NCBI RefSeq assembly: GCF_900460955.1
Contig: NZ_UFUW01000001.1
Coordinates: 682,001 to 746,000, forward strand
Source of the DNA: Cardiobacterium valvarum
GTDB lineage: Bacteria; Pseudomonadota; Gammaproteobacteria; Cardiobacteriales; Cardiobacteriaceae
Direction: 5' to 3'
Length of the DNA stretch: 64,000 nt
The notes under the pieces are model-generated. The model was not told the origin of the DNA, did no database searches, and saw only the letters and a list, made by a program, of their open reading frames with translations. Within the stretch, counting starts at the first letter, position 1. The number at the start of each line of letters is the position of its first letter. Shown here piece after piece: positions 56,282-61,865 of the stretch. The translations under genes were made by a program, and so were the position numbers.

Positions 56282-56800
56282 TCATAGTCTTCGTAGCAGG
56301 ACTCCCAAGAAAGCCAAAACGACCATTTGCAGACCGGTACTCAACTTACGCTCGCAGTTTGTCCAAAGCCGCCTGTTCTTTTCCAACCAGGAAAAACTGC
56401 GCTCTACTACCCATCGCCTCGGCAATACCGCAAAACGGTGCAATTCGTTTCGTTTGGCAATCCCTACCTCCGCACCCATCAACTCCCGTACCGACGAAGC
56501 GAATGCCTTACCCGTGTAACCACCGTCAGCAAGGACTTTTTGTACCGCGCCAAGATTATCCCGCTCACGTTCCAATGCCGGTAGGCAGCCTTTTCTATCC
56601 GTAACATCCGCCGTCGTCACCGCAAGGGCATGCGGCAAACCCTGCGTGTCAACCGCTATATGCCGCTTGATACCGCTCACTTTCTTGCCCGCATCGTAGC
56701 CTTTTTCCATGGCCGTATCCGTGTTCTTCACACTCTGCGCATCAATAATCAGGAAAGTGGTTGCTTCATTACGTCCCTGCTTGCGGCGCTCCGCAACCAC
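56282..56800 (-). CDS. IS5-family transposase, C-terminal frame (orfB)
   Basis: These 172 residues carry the catalytic half of the DDE transposase: the first Asp in IIDAQSVKNTD, the second in LADGGYTGKAF, and the Glu in RWVVERSFSWLEKNRRLW. It probably is made as a fusion with orfA by slippage or frameshift at the seven-A tract (T run at 56805-56811); losing one A puts the two frames in register. Confidence 0.85.
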   Translation of the reverse strand: MVAERRKQGRNEATTFLIIDAQSVKNTDTAMEKGYDAGKKVSGIKRHIAVDTQGLPHALAVTTADVTDRKGCLPALERERDNLGAVQKVLADGGYTGKAFASSVRELMGAEVGIAKRNELHRFAVLPRRWVVERSFSWLEKNRRLWTNCERKLSTGLQMVVLAFLGVLLRRL

Positions 56801-57074
56801 CTGATTTTTTTAACGCTTCCTCAAGGATGCTGATGCCGTTTTCGCGGGGCTCGCTCCATCTCTGGAAGTAGGAATGAACGGTGCGCCATTTGGGAAAATC
56901 GCCCGGTAAGGCACGCCAGGAACAGCCGGTACGCTGCAGATAGAGGATGGCGCAAAAGACATCGTACAAGTCCACTTTGCGCGGTGCTGTGCGTTTACGG
57001 GCACTTTCCAAAAGAGGGAGAAGGGGGGCAAATTGTGTGCGACTGATGTCGCTTGGATAGGCTTTTCTGTTCAT
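56769..57074 (-). CDS. IS5-family transposase, N-terminal frame (orfA)
   Basis: These 101 residues hold the DUF4096-type DNA-binding part: YPSDISRTQFAPLLPLL, then DLYDVFCAILYLQRTGCSWRALPGDFPKWRTVHSYFQRW. Overlaps orfB by 32 bases with the A7 slippery run inside the overlap. The intact ends and frames suggest the element may still be mobile. Confidence 0.85.
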   Translation of the reverse strand: MNRKAYPSDISRTQFAPLLPLLESARKRTAPRKVDLYDVFCAILYLQRTGCSWRALPGDFPKWRTVHSYFQRWSEPRENGISILEEALKKSGGCGAPQAGT

Positions 57075-57116
57075 GCCGATAGTTTACAGCAGAGACGGAT
57101 ACTATGAACACGTTCT

Positions 57117-57281
57117 AAGGCAGCGCGTGAGTATGACAAGGAGATGTATAAGTGGCGGCATCTAGTTGAGAATTTCTTCTGTAAATTGAAAGAGTTCAAG
57201 AAGGTTGCCATGCGGGTGGAGAAGACGGATACATCCTTTTCCGCCAAATTTATCTGGCTGCCACTCATCGCCTTGCAATAA
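57117..57281 (+). pseudogene. C-terminal remnant of a second IS5-family transposase
   Basis: An open frame directly abutting the IS right end encodes 54 residues: REYDKEMYKWRHLVENFFCK, with the catalytic Glu, then a typical KLKEFKKVAMR tail, and a stop at 57279. It reads in the opposite direction to the intact IS. Its 5' part is gone, so an older element was cut by insertion or deletion here. Confidence 0.75.
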
Positions 57282-57297
57282 TGTCAACAGTCCCTAG

Positions 57298-58035
57298 TCA
57301 AAGTGGCAGCTCAATGGTGCGGATATCTACTATTGCCTCATGTCCGAATTGGTCGCTCAGGCAGTAGGCGAGGATTTTTAGCGCAGTGTCATTGGCGTTT
57401 TGCAGCCCGCCATCGGCGTGGATTTTGGTGAAGTGTTCGCGCAACGGGAAATGTAGGTTGCGGCGCAGCCCTTCTTGCATGGCGGTATCGACGGTACCGG
57501 GGGCGAGGCTGACAATGCGCACGCCGCGTTCTTCGTTCGCGGCGTCGGCGGCATGGCGATCAAGCGCAGCTTTGCTCGCACCGTAGATGCTCCAGCCAGG
57601 GTAGGCTTTGCGACCAGCGCCGCTGCCGATGTGGACGATGTTGACGTTATCTGGGCGGCGTGCTTCTGCGACCACGGCGTTGCTGAGCAGGAACGGTGCG
57701 GTGATATTGAGGTTGATGGCAAGCGCAATTTGTTCGTCGTCCTGCGTGCCAAGCGGGGCAGACGGGGCGACGGTCCCGGCGTTGTTGAAGAGCCACAGGC
57801 GTCCGGCCTCTGCGCAGAAGTGACGGAAGGGGGGGCTGTGGATGAGGGCGAGCACAGCAATGGGGTTGGCGAGGTCGCACTGGATTTCCTGCAGGGTATG
57901 CGGGTAGGTGGCTGCAAGCGCAGGGTTGGTGCTGCGCGCGATGCCGAGAACGCGCGCGTCGCATTGCAGCCAGGCGGCGGCGAGGGCGGCACCGAGGCCA
58001 TAGCTGTGGCCGGTGATGATGACGGTTTCGCTCAT
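57298..58035 (-). CDS. Short-chain dehydrogenase/reductase (SDR)
   Basis: The 245-residue classical SDR has the cofactor turn GHSYGLG near residues 8-14, NNAG near 84-87, the catalytic Ser in HIGSGAG and YGASK (Tyr and Lys near 151-155). It uses NAD(P)H on an unknown carbonyl substrate; the overall sequence resembles the YueD/benzil reductase type. The start overlaps the rsmA stop by 4 bases. Confidence 0.88.
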   Translation of the reverse strand: MSETVIITGHSYGLGAALAAAWLQCDARVLGIARSTNPALAATYPHTLQEIQCDLANPIAVLALIHSPPFRHFCAEAGRLWLFNNAGTVAPSAPLGTQDDEQIALAINLNITAPFLLSNAVVAEARRPDNVNIVHIGSGAGRKAYPGWSIYGASKAALDRHAADAANEERGVRIVSLAPGTVDTAMQEGLRRNLHFPLREHFTKIHADGGLQNANDTALKILAYCLSDQFGHEAIVDIRTIELPL

Positions 58036-58829
58036 GGATGTTGTTCCTTGTGGTAATGGGCATTGGCAAGGCGGGCGTAGGCGGCGCCATCGAGGGTTTC
58101 AGGGCGCGCGGTCGGGTCAATGTCGAGTGCTGTGAGTTCGGCTGGGCTGAACCATGCGGCGAAGGTATGGCGCAGCATTTTGCGACGCTGGTTGAAGGCA
58201 CGGCCAACGGTTGCGGCGAAGGTTGCTTCATCGTCGATCATCCAAGCGGGGGTGGTACGCGGCACGAGGCGGACGATGGCACTATCGACTTTCGGCGGTG
58301 GCGCAAAGGCGGCGGGCGGGATGGTGAAGAGGGCAGCGGTGTCGCACCACAGTTGTGCCATCAGGCTGAGGCGGCCGTAGTCTTTACCGCCTGGCGCAGC
58401 GGTGATGCGCTCCACAACTTCTTTTTGCAGCATGAAGTGCATATCGGCGATGTGCGCGCGCGCGGCGAGGCAGTGGAAGAGGATGGGTGAGCTGAGATTG
58501 TAAGGCAGGTTGCCGACGAGACGCCAACGTTCGGGCTGCGGCGGAATAGCGCCAAGATCCACGTCGAGGATGTCGGCATGGATGAGGTGTAACTCGCCCA
58601 GCGATGCAGCGCGGGTGGTAAGCGGAGCGATAAGGCGGGTGTCGTATTCGATGGCAGTGAGCTGTCCGGTTTCACGCAGTAGTGGCAGGGTAAGGGCGCC
58701 GAGGCCGGGGCCGATTTCGAGCAGGGCCTCGCCCGGCTGCGGATGGATGACGGCGAGGAGGCGGTCAATAACGCTGTTATCGCGCAGGAAGTGCTGGCCG
58801 AGGCGTTTGTCAGCGCGGATGGAGGTCAT
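58032..58829 (-). CDS. rsmA: 16S rRNA (A1518/A1519) dimethyltransferase
   Basis: The ATG at 58829, preceded by a modest GGCTAT, gives 265 residues and the expected KsgA start with RADKRLGQHFLRD. SAM motif ILEIGPG-like (LLEIGPGLGALT) near residue 40, the catalytic NLPYN near 106-110 and the helical C-terminal domain follow. The frame is open for 107 more codons upstream and encodes hydrophobic helices, noted separately. In many gammaproteobacteria the order is lptD-surA-pdxA-rsmA; here pdxA is absent and an AT-rich island separates surA from rsmA. Confidence 0.94.
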   Translation of the reverse strand: MTSIRADKRLGQHFLRDNSVIDRLLAVIHPQPGEALLEIGPGLGALTLPLLRETGQLTAIEYDTRLIAPLTTRAASLGELHLIHADILDVDLGAIPPQPERWRLVGNLPYNLSSPILFHCLAARAHIADMHFMLQKEVVERITAAPGGKDYGRLSLMAQLWCDTAALFTIPPAAFAPPPKVDSAIVRLVPRTTPAWMIDDEATFAATVGRAFNQRRKMLRHTFAAWFSPAELTALDIDPTARPETLDGAAYARLANAHYHKEQHP

Positions 58830-59179
58830 GATATAGCCGTGTATATTTGAGGGATGAAAATAGCGAAGGAAAAGGCTAACAGGGCAATGATTGGGCAGCC
58901 ACCAGGCAGGGTCGTAGTTCGCCCAGAAGCTGATGGCCATGAAGCCGGCAGTGAAGGTCAGGGTAAATCCGGCGGTGAGAAGGATTTCGCCTATTTTGTA
59001 TTGATATTGATACCGTATGAGAGCGATTTTGTTTAGGGTGGTGATAGCAAGCCAGTAAGCGACGGGGGAGATTCCAGTCAGAATAAGTGGTATTTTGGTG
59101 ATTTTTATATAATAAGCTGAGAACATAGAATGTTTTTTGTATTCAGGCAAGAAGAATAAAAATCCATTTTGAGATATTT
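58830..59179 (-). other. In-frame AT-rich upstream extension of rsmA; possible membrane-protein fragment
   Basis: From an ATG at 59150 an uninterrupted frame runs into rsmA. Translated, it gives two or three hydrophobic helices (ISPVAYWLAITTLN; IGEILLTAGFTLTFTAGFMA) and a WANYDPAWWLP motif. It may be a small membrane-protein gene that lost its stop, or chance. I do not include it in RsmA, because all known RsmA proteins start near the chosen ATG. Confidence 0.35.
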
Positions 59180-60334
59180 TTATGGGCTGCGTAGATATTC
59201 GTACTCGCCTGGTAAATTGTATAGGGGATCAATCTCTAATATGCGATTATAAATATGTTCGCTGGCGGAAAGAGCTTTACGCCTTTTATATATTTGGTCA
59301 TTTTTCTTGCTCTCTTCTATTAAAAGTTCAAGATCTTCTAATTCTGCATCTTGCAATATTCTCAAAATAATTTCTTCAAATCGTTTGTCAGCAATATCAA
59401 AACTATAGCTTGCGCCATAGCATTTTATAGCCAGATAAATAACGGTTTTTTTCCATTCATCTGATTGTGAAATATGTGCAAGATCATCCCAAAAGTTCTC
59501 TGTATCATCAGGAAATTTGTCATGGTTTGGTTTGTCATCAATCCAGCTGCGCAAGCTGTTAATATGTTCTTTAAGGGAGCTGGCAGTAAACCATGCCAGC
59601 CAGCGGGCAGTTACATCTTTTTCAACGAATCCTTCAATAAGGGTTTTTGCATCTTCTGTTAATAAATTATAGACTTCAGGATAAAGGGAAAGGAACTTGA
59701 TTAAAAGGAGTAGTATGTTGTCAGTACTTGCTGTATTACTAAAATAAGTTTTGTCAGTCTCTATCTGTCTATTAAATTCAGTACGTTTTTTATTATAAAG
59801 AATGAATAGCGCTTTGTAATTTATTTCTCTATTTTCTTCACAGTTATCATCTTCAGAGCGGAAGACAAATTTCCATAGTGATCTGAATACACCTTTTTCA
59901 GCTTCCATGCTTAATCTTGAGTAGTACTTGCTGTCCAAATAGGTTTTTAGTTTTTCAATGCTAGGAAAGAGTTCTTTGTTCTTCCTAATATCATCTACCA
60001 AGTCAGATGCAATTTTTTGTGAGCGAGATAAAAGCGGATCTTTAATAAGTAGTCCATCAAGCGTATTTCTAATTAACGCCCGTACGGTCTCTTGATTAGG
60101 TCGATGTAGCTGAAAATCTTCATTGACTACTGGGTGTGCTGAAAGATGTCTCTGTTCTTGTAAGTGGCGCAGATTTGTTTCTTCTGAAGTATTAAGGAGT
60201 TCAGTTCTTTCTGAAATTTTATTAATTAACTCTTCCTCCCATTTTGGAGACCTCTTGTTATTTTCTTGTTGAGATTTTATCTCAGCAAGTATTTTTTTTT
60301 GCTTTTGTATCATCATATCTTTCTGCAAGTTCAT
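59180..60334 (-). CDS. C-terminal piece of the HEPN-like protein (384 residues as open frame)
   Basis: The open frame from ATG 60334 lacks a good Shine-Dalgarno, and its first 14 residues (MNLQKDMMIQKQKK) look out of register, so translation probably depends on a shift from frame 1. It contains RHLSAHPV (Rx4H), then a long all-helical region rich in Lys, Glu and Asp. No membrane segment. Confidence 0.5.
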   Translation of the reverse strand: MNLQKDMMIQKQKKILAEIKSQQENNKRSPKWEEELINKISERTELLNTSEETNLRHLQEQRHLSAHPVVNEDFQLHRPNQETVRALIRNTLDGLLIKDPLLSRSQKIASDLVDDIRKNKELFPSIEKLKTYLDSKYYSRLSMEAEKGVFRSLWKFVFRSEDDNCEENREINYKALFILYNKKRTEFNRQIETDKTYFSNTASTDNILLLLIKFLSLYPEVYNLLTEDAKTLIEGFVEKDVTARWLAWFTASSLKEHINSLRSWIDDKPNHDKFPDDTENFWDDLAHISQSDEWKKTVIYLAIKCYGASYSFDIADKRFEEIILRILQDAELEDLELLIEESKKNDQIYKRRKALSASEHIYNRILEIDPLYNLPGEYEYLRSP

Positions 60335-60497
60335 TTAGTTTGAATAATAAATCGCAAACAGCGACAGACCACAGCATGACCACGGCTGAACGGTAATTGC
60401 CAGAATTATAGCAACTAACTACTTCTGCAAAATAATCTTTGGTATTTTTGTTAGGAATTGATTTGGCTCGCTGTTCAATGGAGTATTCGTCAAACAT
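60282..60497 (-). CDS. N-terminal piece of the HEPN-like protein (71 residues)
   Basis: Start ATG at 60497 with an AAGGAA site 6 bases upstream. The reading frame MFDEYSIEQRAKSIPNKN to DDTKAKKNTC ends at TGA directly after the A9 tract. The helix YNSGNYRSAVVMLWSVAVCDLLFKL is the conserved first helix of the family. In its current phase it would give a 71-residue product. Confidence 0.5.
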   Translation of the reverse strand: MFDEYSIEQRAKSIPNKNTKDYFAEVVSCYNSGNYRSAVVMLWSVAVCDLLFKLNELAERYDDTKAKKNTC

Positions 60498-60563
60498 ATG
60501 TATTTCCTTATTTTGGTCACGAATACCCCTCCCATATAGAGGTGGGAGAGGCAGTTGTAAGCG

Positions 60564-61865
60564 TTAGCGGATATCAACGTAGGCTTCGCGGCGTAGCGCT
60601 TGCAGGCGCTGTTGCCAGGCTTCTTCGATGGCTTTGCTGTAAAGGCCCTGCTTGATTTGCTGGCGCATCATGTCCTCGCTTTTATTGCTTTGGCGGTGGC
60701 TGCGTACGAGCAGGATGTGGTAGCCGTAGGGGGTGCGGATGGGTTTGCTGATGCCGCCGTCAGGCAGGCTGGTGATGGCCTGGGCGAGTTCGCCGCCCAG
60801 GGACTCGCCGCTCACCCAGCCGAGGTCGCCGCCTTTGGCCGCACTCTGGCCGTCTTCGGAGTAGCGGCGCGCGAGGCTGGCGAAGTCCGCCCCGCCTTGT
60901 AGTTCGCGGTAGATGGCGTCAATGCGGTTTTTCTGGGTGGCGTCGTCGCGGCCATCGTTGGTGCGCAGCAGGATATGTGAGACGTCGGCTTCGTTCAGGG
61001 TGTAGTTTTCGCCGGCGTTGTGTTTGGCGACGACTTTTAGGAAGTGCATGCCGTCGTCGTCCACCACCGGGCTTTCGACGATGTCGCCCGCGCCGAGTTT
61101 GGCGAGCGCGCGCGCGAAGCGGGGCGGGATGGTGGCGAGGTTGAGGTTGCCGAGGTCGTTGAAGCGGGCGCCGCTGACGCGGGCGCCCGCCTGGCCGAGG
61201 TTTTGTCCGCTTTCTTGCAGGGCGCGGGCGACTTCACGGATTTTTTCGTCCACGGCGGCGGCGCGGGTTTTGGCATCGCCTGCAGGCAGCGGGATGAGCA
61301 GGTCTTGTACGTGCATGGTGCTGCCTTGTTCGCGCGCGAGTTTGGCGAGGTAGTCGTCCACTTGCTGGTCGCTGATGGTGATGTCCGCGCCGACCATGCC
61401 TTCTTTCATCTGGTCCTGGGCGAGGGTGCGGCGGATTTGTTCGCGGAAGGCTTCGCGGTCCAGGCCGGTATCTTTTTGTGCCTGGGCGTAGAGGGCTTTT
61501 TCGCTGAGGCGGTTGCGGTTCGCGATTTGCGCGATGGCGGCATTTACTTCGTCATCGCTGATGTTGAGGCCGACGCGTTTTTCGATCTGGCTGAGGATGT
61601 GGTTCATGATGACGCGCTCGAGCAGTTGCTGGCGTAGTTCGGCGTCGGGGAGGTTCAGGCCTTTGGGGACGCTGCGCCGCTCGGCTTCGATTTCTTGCGC
61701 GAGCTGGCGGCGGGTAATGGCTTCGTCGTTGACGACGAGGCCGATTTCGTCAATGGGCTGGCTTTGCGGGGTAGTGGCCGGGCCAAAGGTGAGGTTTTGT
61801 GCGCTGCTGCTCAGGGTGATGGCAGCTAGGGCGAAGGCGAGGGTCAGGGTGTGTGTGGGTTTCAA
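60564..61865 (-). CDS. surA: Periplasmic chaperone/prolyl isomerase SurA (TTG start)
   Basis: I start at the TTG at 61865 (GGAG upstream), which gives 433 residues and a proper signal peptide, KPTHTLTLAFALAAITLSSSAQ; the longer open frame lies in lptD. The SurA N domain (VVNDEAITRRQLAQEIE) is followed by two parvulin domains, of which the second (HILLRTND, the ARRYSEDGQSAAKGGDLGW motif) is well preserved. SurA escorts outer-membrane proteins to BAM. It overlaps the lptD stop by 4 bases. Confidence 0.92.
   Translation of the reverse strand: MKPTHTLTLAFALAAITLSSSAQNLTFGPATTPQSQPIDEIGLVVNDEAITRRQLAQEIEAERRSVPKGLNLPDAELRQQLLERVIMNHILSQIEKRVGLNISDDEVNAAIAQIANRNRLSEKALYAQAQKDTGLDREAFREQIRRTLAQDQMKEGMVGADITISDQQVDDYLAKLAREQGSTMHVQDLLIPLPAGDAKTRAAAVDEKIREVARALQESGQNLGQAGARVSGARFNDLGNLNLATIPPRFARALAKLGAGDIVESPVVDDDGMHFLKVVAKHNAGENYTLNEADVSHILLRTNDGRDDATQKNRIDAIYRELQGGADFASLARRYSEDGQSAAKGGDLGWVSGESLGGELAQAITSLPDGGISKPIRTPYGYHILLVRSHRQSNKSEDMMRQQIKQGLYSKAIEEAWQQRLQALRREAYVDIR

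Larger units (their letters stand above)
56273..57116 (-). mobile_element. IS5-family insertion sequence, 844 bp
   Basis: Perfect 16-bp terminal inverted repeats: AGAACGTGTTCATAGT at 56273-56288 and its reverse complement at 57101-57116. The interior encodes a transposase split over two overlapping frames, as in the IS427 group. The flanking three bases (ctc/aag) do not match, so no clear target duplication remains. It lies in older element debris on both sides. Confidence 0.9.
59180..60497 (-). pseudogene. HEPN-like AT-rich gene, split by +1 shift at an A9 run
   Basis: Two frames belong to one protein of about 438 residues. Frame 1 (60497 to 60282, AAGGAA upstream) encodes 68 residues of helical N-terminus with SCYNSGNYRSAVVMLWSVAV. 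At nine A residues (60292-60300 as T on the plus strand) it runs into a stop. Frame 2 (to 59180) continues ILAEIKSQQE and holds a HEPN-type Rx4H motif, RHLSAH, about residues 116-121 of the joined protein. Removing one A joins them perfectly. The base composition is strikingly AT-rich against its neighbours, a sign of transfer. I call it a pseudogene or switchable gene; the function, perhaps an RNase-based defence, is inference. Confidence 0.6.
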
